This document shows, piece after piece, positions 24,749 through 35,977 of a stretch of DNA of 64,000 nucleotides; the stretch's first letter is position 1, and every line of letters starts with the position of its first letter. The stretch is from NCBI GenBank assembly GCA_039654915.1, contig CM077593.1, positions 53,326,501 to 53,390,500 of the forward strand, written 5' to 3'. This DNA is from Aquilaria yunnanensis (taxonomy: Eukaryota; Streptophyta; Magnoliopsida; Malvales; Thymelaeaceae). A program made the position numbers and the translations under genes. The notes under the pieces are model-generated. The model ran no database searches. It was not told the origin of the DNA and was given only the letters and a program-made list of their open reading frames with translations.

Positions 24749-25940
24749 CTACTGCGTAAGGGGCTTTGTCAGTGGATCAGCAATGTTGCTGTCTGTCGAA
24801 GTCCTACATATCCTTACAGCACCCCTCTCGATGATCTCCCTGATGAGATGATAGCGTCGGAGTATGTGTTTGGATCGCTGGTGAGATCGAGGTTCCTTAG
24901 CCTGTGCGATTGCTCCATTGTTGTCACAATAGAGCTCTATCGGGTCAACAATGCTTGGAACCACTCCAAGTTCAGTGATGAACTTCTTGATCCAAACTGC
25001 CTCATTCGCAGCATCAGAGGCGGCAATGTACTCAGATTCTGTTGTAGAGTCAGCTACTGTCTCTTGCTTTGAACTCTTCTAGCTTACAGCACCACCACCA
25101 ATACAAAACACATAACCAGATTGCGATCTAAAATCATCCTTATCGGATTGGAAGCTTGCATCGGTGTAACCCCTTACAACGAGCTCATCTTCACCTCCAA
25201 AGACCAAGAATGCATCCTTAGTCCTTCGTAAGTACTTAAGGATGTTCTTAACAGCTATCCAGTGACTTTCACCGGGGTTCGATTGGTACCTACTCGTCAT
25301 GCTCAAAGCATATGAGACATCGGGACGAGTACATATCATGGCATACATGATAGATCCAATTGCTGAGGCATATGGAATCTTACTCATGCGCTCTCTCTCC
25401 TCGGTTGTACTCGGACACTGAGATCTAGAAAGAGTGATACCATGTGACATGGGCAAGAATCCTTTCTTGGAATCTTGCATGCTAAACCTCTTTAGCACCT
25501 TGTCAATATATGTACTTTGACTTAGGCCAAGAAGCTTTCTAGATCTATCTCTATAGATCCTGATGCCTAACACATAGGCTGCTTCACCCAAGTCCTTCAT
25601 AGAGAAACATTTCCTTAGCCAAGTCTTCACAGACTGTAGCTCAGGAATGTCATTCCCGATGAGTAGTATGTCATCTACATACAACACCAAGAAGACAATA
25701 GCACTCCCACTAACCTTCTTGTAGACACAAGGTTCATCTTCATTTTTGATAAAACCAAACTCTTTGATTGCATCATCAAAACGAAGATTCCAACTTCGAG
25801 AAGCTTGCTTCAGTCCATAAATGGACCTTTGCAATTTGCACACTTTATTGGCATTCCCAGGAGTGACAAAACCCTCAGGCTGTGTCATGTACACATCCTC
25901 AAGTAGCTTTCCATTTAGGAATGCAGTTTTGACATCCATT
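24749..25940 (-). pseudogene. Copia1 pol, reverse transcriptase core to RNase H
   Basis: The frame begins after the TGA at 25943 with MDVKTAFLNGKLLEDVYM, then YGLKQASRSWN, the active site LYVDDILLIGN, and RNase H with GYTDASFQSDKDDFRSQSGY. A TAG at 25079-25081 replaces the tryptophan codon of VSWKSSKQE that Copia2 retains. The frame then continues to YCDNNGAIAQAKEP and DPLTKPLTQ. It stops at TAG 24749-24751, where Copia2 has CAA in the same context, so this stop is probably also a lesion. The family end RYMDDWL follows in frame. Confidence 0.9.
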
Positions 25941-27285
25941 TGTCATATCTCATAATCATAGTGTGCAGCAATAGCAAACAAAATTCGGATGGATTTAAGC
26001 ATAGCAACTGGTGAAAAAGTTTCATCATAGTCAATACCATGAATTTGCTTGAAACCTTTTGCAACCAATCTTCCCTTAAAGGTAATCACATTACCATCCA
26101 TGTCAGTTTTCTTCTTGAAAACCCATTTGCACCCTATAGGTTTTACCCCTTCAGGTGGGTCAACCAAAGTCCATACTTGGTTTTCATACATGGATTCCAT
26201 CTCGGATTTCATGGCCATTAGCCACTTCTCAGAGTCAGGCCCCGACATAGCTTGTTGGTAGGTTGTGGGCTCATCTTGATCCATGAGCATCACATCACCG
26301 GTGTGAGTCACGAGAAATCCATATCTCTCGGGCTCACGCCGAATCCTACCAGTCCTACGTGGGCTTTGTGCTGCAGGAACAGACTCTTGAACCACAACAT
26401 CTTGTGGTGTCTGTTCAGGTTCCATTTCAGGTTCGATGTCTCCTTGTTGTTCTTGAATTTCTTCAAGTTCTACTTTCCTCCCACTAGTTCCTTTAGAGAT
26501 AAACTTTTTCTCCAAAAAGACACTAGTTCGAGCAACAAACACTTTTTGCTCAGAGGGATTGTAGAAATAGTAACCCTTTGTTTCTTTGGGATACCCAACA
26601 AAAAGACATTTTTGAGATTTGGGCCCTAGTTTGTCAGAGGATTGACGTTTCACATAAGCGTCACAGCCCCAAATCTTCATAAAAGACAAATTGGTACGCC
26701 TCCCACTCCATATCTCATATGGTGTCTTTTGAATCGATTTAGATGGAACTCGGTTTAGTGTAAAAGCGGTCGTCTCTAGAGCATGTCCCCAAAAGGAGTT
26801 TGGAAGGTCAGCTTGACTCATCATGGAGCGAACCATGTCTAACAGAGTTCGATTTCTCCTTTCAGAAACACCATTCCATTGAGGTGTACCTGGTGGAGTG
26901 AGTTGTGATACTATACGACACTCCTTCAGATAGTCAAGGAATTCTCGATCCAAGTACTCTCCACCTCGATCTGATCGAAGCACTTTGATACTCTTCCCGA
27001 GTTGATTCTCTACTTCATTCTTGAATTCTTTGAACTTTTCAAAGGATTCTGACTTGTGTCTCATAAGATACACATAGCCATATCTGCTGAAGTCATCAGT
27101 GAAAGTAATGAAGTATTGGGAACCTCCTCTAGCTTGTGTAGACATAGGGCCACATATATCACTATGTATGAGTCCTAGTAAGTCATTAGCCCTTTCACTT
27201 TGCCCTGTGAATGGGGCTTTGGTCATCTTGCCCAACAAACATGACTCACATGTCTCATATGATTCAAAATCAAATGAGTCCATCC
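25941..27285 (-). pseudogene. Copia1 pol, integrase to reverse transcriptase N-terminus
   Basis: Reading resumes after the frameshift near 27277 with DSFDFESYETCESCLLGKM (second half of the integrase zinc site). The DDE core follows (LIHSDICGPM, RSDRGGEYLDREF, NGVSERRNRTLL). Then come a linker, KPIGCKWVFKKKTDMDGNV and AKGFKQIHGIDYDETFSPV. It ends at TGA 25943-25945, where Copia2 has TGG (YEIWKMDVK), a G-to-A change on the coding strand. All catalytic residues of the integrase core are present. Confidence 0.9.
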
Positions 27286-28631
27286 TTATGGAGCTTGGAT
27301 ATGCGGGTCTCATTTATATGGCCCAAGCGACAGTGCCAGAGATAGGTCAAGTTTGAATCATTTAATCTGACCTTCTTGGTATTCACATTATAGATTGGAT
27401 CTTCAAGGTCTAGAACATACAACCCATTGCTAAGTTGAGCACTACCATAAAAGATTTCATTCAAATAAATAGAACAACATTTGTCCTTTATTATAAATGA
27501 AAAACCTTTCTTGTCCAAACAAGAAACAGAAATCAAATTTCTACTAATAGTAGGCACAAAGTAGCAGTTGTCTAATTCTAAAACTAATCCACTAGGTAAA
27601 GTGAGAACATAAGTCCCTATGGCTAAGGCAGCAACCCTTGCTCCATTTCCAACACGTAGGTCCACTTCACCTCGGGCCAATCTTCTACTTCTACTTAGAT
27701 CCTGCACATTTGCACAAATGTGAGATCCACATCCAGTATCCAATACCCAAGATGAGGTAGTAGAAAAGTTAGCCTCTATAACAAGAATACCTGAAGTGGA
27801 AGTCTTACTTCCTTTTTCCTTAGCAAGTTCTTCAAGATAGAGCTTGCAGTTGCGCTTCCAGTGTCCAGGTTGCTTACAATGGAAGCACTCCCCTTCCTTT
27901 GCCACACCACCCTTTGGTTTCAGTGCAGCTGAAGAAGAACTAGCATTGGACTTTCCATTAGCTTTATCCTTCTTCTTGTTGGCTTTTCCCTTTCCCTTGC
28001 CCTTTTGAACCATCAAAATGGGCTTAGCCTTCTTAAGGTTTTGCTCAGCAGTTCTCAACATGTTGAGCAATTCAGGGAGGGACTTGTCAAGGTCGTTCAT
28101 GTTATAGTTCATGATGAATTGACTGTAGCTTTCAGGCAACGATTGCAAGACTACATCGATAGCCAACTCTTTCTGAAGAGCAAATCCCAAATTCTCAAGA
28201 TTCTCAATGTACCCAATCATCTTGACATGAGGACCCACGGGACTTCCCTCAGACATCTTGCACTGAAACAATGCCTTAGAGGTCTCAAACCTCTCATGCC
28301 TAGCTTGCTCTTGGAAAAGCATTTTGAGATGTTCGATCATATCGAACGCCCCCATGTTCTCATGTTGCTTCTGAAGCTCAGATTCCATGGTAATAAGCAT
28401 GAGGCATGCAACATCCAAAGCATCATCAGAATGCCTCTTGTGAGCATCCCTTTCAGCTCTTGGAGCAGTGGCAGCAGGCTCATTCGGAGTGGGCTGCTCT
28501 AGGACATATGCCTTTCTCTCTTGTTTGAGGACTATCCTCAAGTTTCGGTACCATTTGAGAAAGTTGGTCCCATTCAGTTTTTCCTTCTCAAGGATCGATC
28601 GCAATGAAAGTGTCGATGTGTTTTGTGCCAT
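27270..28631 (-). pseudogene. Copia1 gag-protease and start of integrase (open 453-codon frame)
   Basis: ATG at 28631 (MAQNTSTLSL) starts an open 453-aa frame. Gag with a UBN2-like body occupies about residues 15-200, followed by a lysine-rich stretch (about 200-245). The zinc knuckle CFHCKQPGHWKRNC is at 249-262. The protease active site DTGCGSHIC starts at 298. The first two zinc ligands of integrase are H433 and H438. The frame is lost at about 27277: Copia2 has GGACTCTTGGACTC, Copia1 has a single GGACTC, so 8 bp between direct repeats are deleted and the frame shifts. Everything up to protease looks intact and could still give Gag. Confidence 0.93.
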
Positions 28632-30146
28632 GGTAGTCTACAACAGTAAATATGCAGTGTAAGAGTCATGTATTTTAATTCATTTAATAAGGACTTTTAT
28701 TAAACGATACTCCCACTATTTTCCTCAAAATAATAACCCTCGGTATTATTTCGGAACACCTCGGCGCTAAGGTATTCTAGCGGGCCAAGATCCATATTTG
28801 ACCACAACCTGAGTCAGCTTTGGCTTTTCTCTCAAGTTACAGCTATTTAGGTAGGCAACTCATTGCCAATTGCATCTTATGCAACTCTTGGATAGTTGGG
28901 TGAACAACACTTGTCCAAGCTCATCTCATGAACTTAAGCCCAACTCTATGCCTCTAAGTCCCTAATCCTATTAGGATGACTTAGTTAAGTCGAACCCAAA
29001 GTTAGCAGTTTGGATATCACTATTATCCCATCGCGCCTTACCAAGATGAACATAGGTGCTTTGCTTTGGCAAACCCACCTAATGTTGATCAAAGTCTTGA
29101 CGAGTGCCAACATTTGGAAGGCATCACATTTAATGAATTAATATTTGTTTGAGGGATTTTTCTTTTGATCTCACCAATTTGTTATCTCCGGTAGTTTTAT
29201 ACATGCATCACATACAAATATAAAACATGCATCTTATGCTTACAAGAAATAAACGTGACATGGTTATAGCCCAAACTATGCGATATTCTCAAGCCAATGA
29301 GAATATCATAAAAGCCTAAGAAAAGAAAAGAGTCTTCACAAGCTCCTTCTCTTCCTTTCTTGGCTGCCTTTTTGTTGTCACCTCCTTGGACATACCACCT
29401 TGGACGATCCCATAATGCACCATTACATCAATAATAGAAACCTCGAGTTACATTCGAGGGGAGTAAGGTGAGAAGAGAATGTACAATGAGAGTGATAAGA
29501 AAAGGCACGACTCGCAGGCCGTATTTACAAGTACAACCAATCAAGGGCTATAACCATGCACCAGGCTTCAAACACCAATCAGCATATCATGTCAAATCTC
29601 ATTCAACAAAGATGCATGCCAATTTTCGCGTGTTGATTAACCAGTTTTTATTTATGTGGCCCTTCGCATACGGCGGTCCCGCTGGCCGGTCAGCGGGCGG
29701 TGGTTCCGCTGACCGGTCAGCGGACGGGGTCAAGGGGAGCCGCCCTTGCGGGGGGCGTGGGGGTCAGCGCCCCCCCCGGCGCAAAAAATTGTCTTACAAT
29801 TGCTTAGCCCGAAATCTTCTATTTCGAGAAAGTAGGCACCCGAGACTCCTCCATTCGAGCAACCAAAAATACCTTACTTTCGGTGCCCGAACAGGCCGAA
29901 TCCGAACAAACCTAGGGTTTTTGCAACAATTGCAAGAATCCTAATCCATATAGGTATCTCACACCTATCAATTTCGGGTTAATCTCATTAACCAATTTGT
30001 GTCGTTTCTTCATATATCTCATATGTTCATTACGAATTCCGGGTTCATGCATCATGAATCAATCTAATTAATCATTGCCGAAAACCAATCGAAGACATAG
30101 CATCATGTGATTCAACACTCAATCCCGATTTAGGGTTTCACCAGTA
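28632..30146 (-). other. Copia1 5' leader (untranslated)
   Basis: About 1.5 kb lies between the primer site and the gag ATG, without a recognisable gene on the element strand. It contains a 9-bp stem hairpin GATATTCTC/GAGAATATC (29282-29307). It also has a GC-rich block (about 29665-29780) with two 18-bp palindromes and a run of eight C. A plus-strand open frame (29468-29944) crosses it but has no recognisable content. Confidence 0.8.
29679..29723. repeat. Paired 18-bp palindromes in Copia1 leader
   Basis: CCGCTGACCGGTCAGCGG (29706-29723) is a perfect palindrome. CCGCTGGCCGGTCAGCGG (29679-29696) is a copy with one change. They are separated by nine bases. Confidence 0.92.
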
Positions 30147-30158
30147 GCTCTGATACCA
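30147..30158 (-). other. Copia1 primer-binding site (initiator tRNA-Met)
   Basis: The minus strand reads TGGTATCAGAGC one base after the CCCAACA end of the 5' LTR. This matches the 3' end of initiator methionine tRNA, the usual primer in plant copia elements. Confidence 0.92.
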
Positions 30159-30159
30159 C

Positions 30160-31577
30160 TGTTGGGTTTCGGGAGCCAAACAGCGCAGCGGAATTTAACC
30201 GAAACCCTCCAGGATCCAAGTGAAACGGGGTAAACCGGGTGTTCGAAAATTTCATACCTAATTTTCGGTTGAGATCTCTCACTCAACTGTAGAGTCGAAT
30301 CACAAAACCTGAACAGTTGACGTGTTCAGGCTCTCTATGGTATCCACACGAGCCTCTCGGGATCACCACGCTTCCACCACGTCCCGGCAGATGCGTTTCT
30401 CTTGCACTCGCAGTGCTAGCTTGCGTCCTCCAAGGAATTGCAAGATAAGAGTGTGGCTGTCCTTTTGGGAGGCTAGGGCAAGGAGACCTGCGAATTTCTC
30501 ACTTAAAAGTTGTATTTATAGTGAGACTCAACTTCCAGGCCTAATGGGTTTCAAAGCCCTAATCCAATTAGGATTTAATTTCGGGCTTAATAATAGCTCA
30601 ACTCCTTGGCCCATTATTAATACGAAATTAAAGTGAAACCATAACCCAAATAATTAGCCCTTGCACTCCAATGATCTAAATAGCTCTATGTGTGCGACCC
30701 AATAGGCTCTTGCCATGTTGGCAACGATCATAAATCACATTTATGATCATAAGCAATGAGCGGTGTCTAGCAACACATCATTGCTACCCAAGTGACAAGA
30801 TTGTCGGTGAATCGACTAAACCTTTATGATCATCACCGATATATGCCATTGTCCCTTTGTCCAAGATATCAAGACTAAGCACAAGACATGGAATGTGTCA
30901 CTCTCGTATAGCCCAATCTTTGGTTTCTTGATTACCGAGTAGACTAACTTAAACTGATGACATTGATATCATATATCAACTCATCGGAGCATGGCCATGC
31001 ATTTTCTAAGTCTCACTCTATCAAGGGGCCCAAAGATATCACTCCCGTTACATAGGAGGGACAAATCCCATCTTGATCATACAAATCCCTCCGCATGATA
31101 TGTGACATACCCAATGACCTCCTTCAAGTTCACTCAGTTACGAGCAAAAAAGGAAAGTATCAAAGTATGTGACTCACATGTAGGGAACCTTGATGATCTT
31201 AGGTCGAAGGACTACATATACCATGATCACTATGAGAATCACTTATGACACTCATATAACGATCCATGAAGTGTTCTCATGGTGGGTCGGTCCAGTACAC
31301 AAGTTCTCCAACTTGTACCCATATGTAGACTACATATCTCATATTAGTCTCCACATATGCTAGTCATTATGTATTATTGCAACCCGCTCCACAATAATAC
31401 TAGACTAGGGACATTTAAGAATATCATTATTCTAGGGTTACAATTATGTTTATTACGTTACGCAGAAAAAAAACAACAAACAAAATTGCTGGATTAATGC
31501 CTCAATAAAATATCATGACTCAATGTGCAAAAATACAATCATCTCATGATTGGCTTTTTTTGGGCACAACACTAACA
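30160..31577 (-). repeat. Copia1 5' LTR
   Basis: This is a 1418-bp near-identical partner of the left LTR. The differences I saw are mostly transitions. Confidence 0.96.
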
Positions 31578-31856
31578 TTAGTTACTTCATTGTATGAATG
31601 CTTTCACGAGTTGTTTATGTGTAGTTAACCACACAAATTGTTGATTTTGATATGCTTTGGCAGTTTGTATATATTTGTGCAGAAATTACTCGGCCGAGTT
31701 CTTGTTTAATCTTTTATGGTTTTAATAAACCAAGTCAAAGCATAAGATCATACATATTGCATTTTTAGGTTAATCAACTAGTAGCATCGGATTTAATCCA
31801 AACACATACTCAGCTAGCCAATTACAATCCACCGTGAGACATATGCTCACAAAAAC

Positions 31857-33344
31857 CAAGTATGGACTTTGGTTGACCCACCTGAATGGGTAAAACCCAT
31901 AGGGTGCCAATGGGTTTTCAAGAAGAAAACTGACATGGATGGTAATGTGATTACCTTTAACGGACGATTGGTTGCAAAAGGTTTTAAGCAAATTCATGGT
32001 ATTGACTATGATGAAACTTTTTCACCTGTTGCTATGCTTAAATCCATCAAAATTTTGTTCATGATTGCTGCACACTATGGTTATGAGATCTGGAAAATGG
32101 ATGTCAAAACTGCATTCCTTAATGGAAAGCTACTTGAGGATGTGTACATGACACAACCTGAGGGTTTCATCACTCCTAAGAATGCCAATAAAGTGTGCAA
32201 GTTGCAAAGGTCTATTTATGGACTGAAGCAAGCTTCTTGAAGTTGGAATCTTCATTTTGATGAAGCAATCAAAGAGTTTGGTTTTATCAAAAATGAAGAT
32301 GAACCTTGTGTCTACAAGAAGGTTAGTGGGAGCGATATTGTCTTCTTGGTGTTATGTGTAGATGACATACTACTCATCGGGAATGACATTCCTGAGCTAC
32401 AGTCTGTGAAGACTTGGCTAGGGAAATGTTTCTCTATGAAGGACTTGGGTGAAGCAGCCTATGTGTTAGGCATCAGGATGTATAGAGATAGATCTAGAAA
32501 GCTTCTTGGCCTAAGTCAAAGTACAAACATTGACAAGGTGCTAAAGAGGTTTAGCATGCAAGATTCCAAGAAAGAATTCGTGCCCATGTCACATGGTATA
32601 ACTCTTTCTAGATCTCAGTGTCCGAGTACACTAGAGAGAGAGCGCATGAGTAAGATTTTATATGCCTCAGCAATTGGATCTATCATGTATGCCATGATAT
32701 GTACTCATCCCGATGTGTCATATGCTTTGAGCATGATGAGTAGGTACCAATCGAACCCCGGTGAGAGTCACTAGACAGCTGTTAAGAACATCCTTAAGTA
32801 CTTACGAAGGACTAACGATGCATTCTTGGTCTTCGGAGTTGAAGATGAGCTCGTTGTAAGGGGTTACACCGATGCAAGCTTCCAATCAAATAAGGATGAT
32901 TTTAGATCGCAATCTGGTTATGTGTTTTGTATTGGTGGTGTTGTTGTGAGCTGGAAGAGTTCAAAGCAAGAGACAGTAGCTGGCTTTACAATAGAATCTG
33001 AGTACATTACCGCCTCTGATGCTGTGAAGAAGGCAGTTTGGATCAAGAAGTTCATCACTGAACTTGGAGTGGTTCCAAGCATTGCCGACCCGATAAAGCT
33101 CTATTGTGACAACAATGGAGCAATTGCACAGGCTAAGGAACCTCAATCTCACCAGCGATCCAAATACATACTTTGACACTATCATCTCATCAGGGAGATC
33201 ATCGAGAAGGGTGATGTAAGGATATGCAGGACTTCGACAGACAGTAACATTGCTGATCCGCTGACAAATCCCCTTACGCAGCAAAAGCATGATAGCCATT
33301 CTAGGTCTGTTGGTATTAGATACATGGATGATTGGCTTTACTGC
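31857..33344 (+). pseudogene. Copia2 pol, 3' remnant (reverse transcriptase and RNase H)
   Basis: After the Tekay1 insertion the frame continues QVWTLVDPPEWVKPIGCQW through reverse transcriptase (AKGFKQIHGIDYDETFSPV, MDVKTAFLNGKLLEDVYM, YGLKQAS). The active site reads LCVDDILLIGN, so tyrosine of YVDD is cysteine here. RNase H has GYTDASFQS and YCDNNGAIAQAKEP. Stops lie at 32238 (TGA), 32773 (TAG) and 33174 (TGA). The first and last fall where an arginine CGA-type codon is expected, the second where Copia1 has tryptophan. The end of the frame reads RYMDDWL just before the polypurine tract. Confidence 0.88.
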
Positions 33345-33355
33345 AAGTGGGAGAT
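33345..33355 (+). other. Copia2 polypurine tract
   Basis: AAGTGGGAGAT lies directly before the TGTTAGTG start of the 3' LTR. Copia1 has the same tract next to its left LTR. It primes plus-strand DNA synthesis in this class. Confidence 0.85.
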
Positions 33356-34773
33356 TGTTAGTGTCGTACCCAAAAAGCCAATCATGAGATGATTGTATTT
33401 TTGCACATTGAGTCATGATATTTTATTAAGGCATTAATCCAGCAATTATGTTTGTTGTTCTGTTTCTGCGTAATGTAATAAACATAATTGTAACCCTAGA
33501 ATAATGATATTCTCAAACGTCCCTAGTCTATTATTATTGTGGAGCGGGTTGCAATAATACATAATGACTAGCATATGTAGAGACTAATATGAGATATGTA
33601 GTCTACATATGGGTACAAGTTGGAGAACTTGTGTACTGGACCAACCCACCATGAGAACACTTCATGGATCGTTATATGAGTGTCATAAGTGATTCTTATA
33701 GTGATTATGGTATATGTTGTCCTTTAACCTAAGATCATCAAGGTTCCCTACATGTGAGTCACATACTTTGATACTTTCCTTTGTTGCTCGTAACTGAGTG
33801 AACTTGAAGGAGGTCATTGGGTATGTCACTTATCATGCGAAGGGATTTGTATGATCAAGATGGGATTTGTCCCTCCTATGTAACATGAGTGATATCTTCG
33901 ACCCCCTTGATAGAGTAAGACTTAGAAAAATGCATGGCCATGCTCGGATGAGTTGATATATGATATCAATGTCATCAGCTTAAGTTGGTCTACTCGAAAA
34001 TCAAGAAACCAAAGATTGGGCTATACGAGAGTGACACATTCCATGTCTCATGCTTAGTCTTTGATATCTTGGACAAAGGGACAATGGCATATATCGGTGA
34101 TGATCAGAAAGGTTTAGTCGAATCACCGACAATCTTGTCACTTGGGTAGCAATGATGTGTTGCTAGACACCGCTCATTGCTTATGATCATAAATGCGACT
34201 TACGATCATTACCAATGTGGTAAGAGCCTATTGGGCCGCACACATAGAGCTATTTGGATCATTAAAGTGCATGGGCTAATTATTTGGGTTATGGTTTCAC
34301 TTTAATTTCATATTAATAATGGGCCCAAGAGTTGAGACATTATTAAGCCCTAAATTAAAGCCTAATTGAATTAGGGCTTTGAAACCCGTTAGGCCTGGAA
34401 GTTGAGTCTCACTATAAATACAACTTTTAGTGAGAAATTCGCAGGTCTCCTTGCCCTAGCCTCCCAAAAGGACAGCTGCGCTCTTCTCTTGCAATTCCTT
34501 GGAGGACGCAAGCTAGCACTGCGAGCGTAAGAGAAACACATCTGCTGGGATGTGGTGGAAGCGTGGTGATCCCGAGAGGCTCGTGTGGATACCATAGAGA
34601 GCTTGAACACGTCAACTGTTCAGGTTTTGTGATTCGACTCTATAGTTGAGTGAGAGATCTCAACCGAAAATTAGGTATGAAAATTTTCAAACACCCGGTT
34701 TACCCCGTTTCACTTGAATCTTGAAGGGTTTCGGTTAAATTCTGCTGCACTGTTTGGCTCCCGAAACCCAACA
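33356..34773 (+). repeat. Copia2 3' LTR
   Basis: The LTR runs from TGTTAGTG to CCCAACA, 1418 bp, the same length as the Copia1 LTRs but clearly more diverged from them. The TATAAATA box lies near 34413. It is followed directly by integrase sequence of GypsyC (GAGCACCAAAAACCAGG), so Copia2 probably inserted into GypsyC. The matching left duplication was lost with the 5' end. Confidence 0.93.
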
Positions 34774-35935
34774 AAGTTGAGCACCAAAAACCAGGAGGGA
34801 AACTTTGAAGCTTACCTATACCTGAAAGAAAGTGAGGATCCAAATCTAAGGACTTTGTAGTAGGAATGCCACTGACAAGAAGGAAACAGAATGCCATTTG
34901 GGTCATTGTTGACAGATTGACCAAGGCAACCAACTTTCTCCCTATGAACCTCACAGACTCACTAGATAAACTAGCCTCGCTTTACATAAAGGAAATAGTG
35001 AGGCTTCATGGTATACCTGATGATATTGTGTCAGATAAGGATCCTAGATTTGTTTTTAGGTTCTAGAAATCCCTACTTCAAGCTTTTGGTTCTAAACTTA
35101 AGTTTAGCTTGGCATACCATCCACAGACAAATGGAAAAACAAAAATAACAATTCAAGTTCTGGAACATATGCTAAGATGTTATGTAACTAATTTCCAAGG
35201 AGAATGGATGTACATCTTGCACTAGTGGAATTCTCATACAACAATGGATACCATTCAATGATTAGAATGGCCCCATATGAAGCTTTGTATGGTAGAAAAT
35301 GTATTACCGCACATTGTTCGCATTAACTAGAAGATAAGTTGAAAATGGGACCAGAAATCATTCCAGAGACCACTGAAAAGATAAAGGTGATTCAAGTAAG
35401 AATGAAGACTACCAATGATAGACAACAGTCTTATGCAAACTTGAAAAGAATAAGAGACCTAGAATTCTAGGAAGGGGACTAGGTGTGGCTTAAGGTTTCT
35501 CCTATGAAAGGAGTGATAAGATTTAGGAAGAAAGGAAAACTAGCACCCAAATATAGAAGGCCATATCAAGTGTTGGCTAGGATTGGAAATGTGGCATATG
35601 AGTTGGACTTAGCCACCTATACTTAGGCATGTTCTTGTGAGCTTGCTGAAGAAGTATATTCCAAGTTCTAAGCAAGTAGTACAACCTACTAGTGCACCTA
35701 TAACACCAACCCTATCACATGAGGAGGTGCCTATTCAAATCCTAGCTAAAGACACAAGGAAATTAAGGAGTAGATGGATTTCTATGATCAAAGTTCAATG
35801 GAGTAACCACACCCAAGAAGAAACAACTTGGGAAGTGGAAGAGGAAATTACTAGATGTTGAGACCCAATTTCGTCCGACCATTAAAAAATATATATATAT
35901 AAAAATAAATAAATAAATAAAAATTAATTATAAAA

Positions 35936-35977
35936 AATTATTATTACTATTATTATTATTATTATTATTATTATTAC
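35936..35977. repeat. ATT microsatellite
   Basis: This is a run of (ATT/TTA) units with two single-base interruptions near the left end of the long solo LTR. Confidence 0.85.

Larger units (their letters stand above)
23259..31577 (-). mobile_element. Copia1: full-length Ty1/copia element
   Basis: Length is 8319 bp. Both LTRs are 1418 bp and differ at only about nine positions counted by eye, so insertion was recent. The target-site duplication TTAGT is at 23254-23258 and 31578-31582, inside the Tekay1 3' LTR. The minus-strand order is 5' LTR (30160-31577), initiator-Met primer site, a leader of about 1.5 kb, gag, protease, integrase, reverse transcriptase, RNase H, polypurine tract, 3' LTR (23259-24676). 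The order integrase before reverse transcriptase defines copia type. The coding frame has one frameshift and three stops, so it is probably non-autonomous. I did not assign a copia lineage. Confidence 0.96.
13933..31851 (+). mobile_element. Tekay1: full-length chromovirus (Tekay/Del-like Ty3/gypsy), split by Copia1
   Basis: The left LTR is 13933-16299 (2367 bp). The right LTR is 21160-23258 plus 31583-31851 (2368 bp once Copia1 and one TTAGT are removed). The target-site duplication AAAAC is perfect at 13928-13932 and 31852-31856, inside Copia2 pol. The internal order is primer site, gag, protease, reverse transcriptase, RNase H, integrase, chromodomain-like tail, polypurine tract. The LTRs show scattered differences, more than in Copia1, which fits Tekay1 being the older of the nested pair. 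Confidence 0.95.
21160..31851 (+). repeat. Tekay1 3' LTR, split by Copia1
   Basis: The LTR occupies 21160-23258 and 31583-31851. Copia1 plus one copy of TTAGT lie between. The sequence GGGAGCATTAGT before the break and TACTTCATTGTATGAATGC after it are contiguous in the 5' LTR at 16019-16050, which proves the insertion. A palindrome cluster lies at 22189-22292. Confidence 0.95.
12586..34773 (+). mobile_element. Copia2: truncated Ty1/copia element, split by Tekay1
   Basis: Copia sequence begins at about 12586 in the middle of the protease-to-integrase region. It continues to 13932, is interrupted by Tekay1 (13933-31851 plus one AAAAC copy), resumes at 31857 and ends with a complete 3' LTR at 33356-34773. 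The 5' LTR, primer site, gag and most of protease are missing. The join to Tat1 is direct, without LTR or duplication. Across the Tekay1 gap the codons for MYENQVWTL are continuous once one AAAAC is removed, which proves the nesting. The family is the same as Copia1. Confidence 0.93.

Noticed and set aside
28005..28502. 165-codon plus-strand frame
   Set aside because: Antisense of the Copia1 gag frame.
29468..29944. 158-codon plus-strand frame across the Copia1 leader
   Set aside because: Antisense to the element, crosses a GC palindrome block, no family similarity seen.
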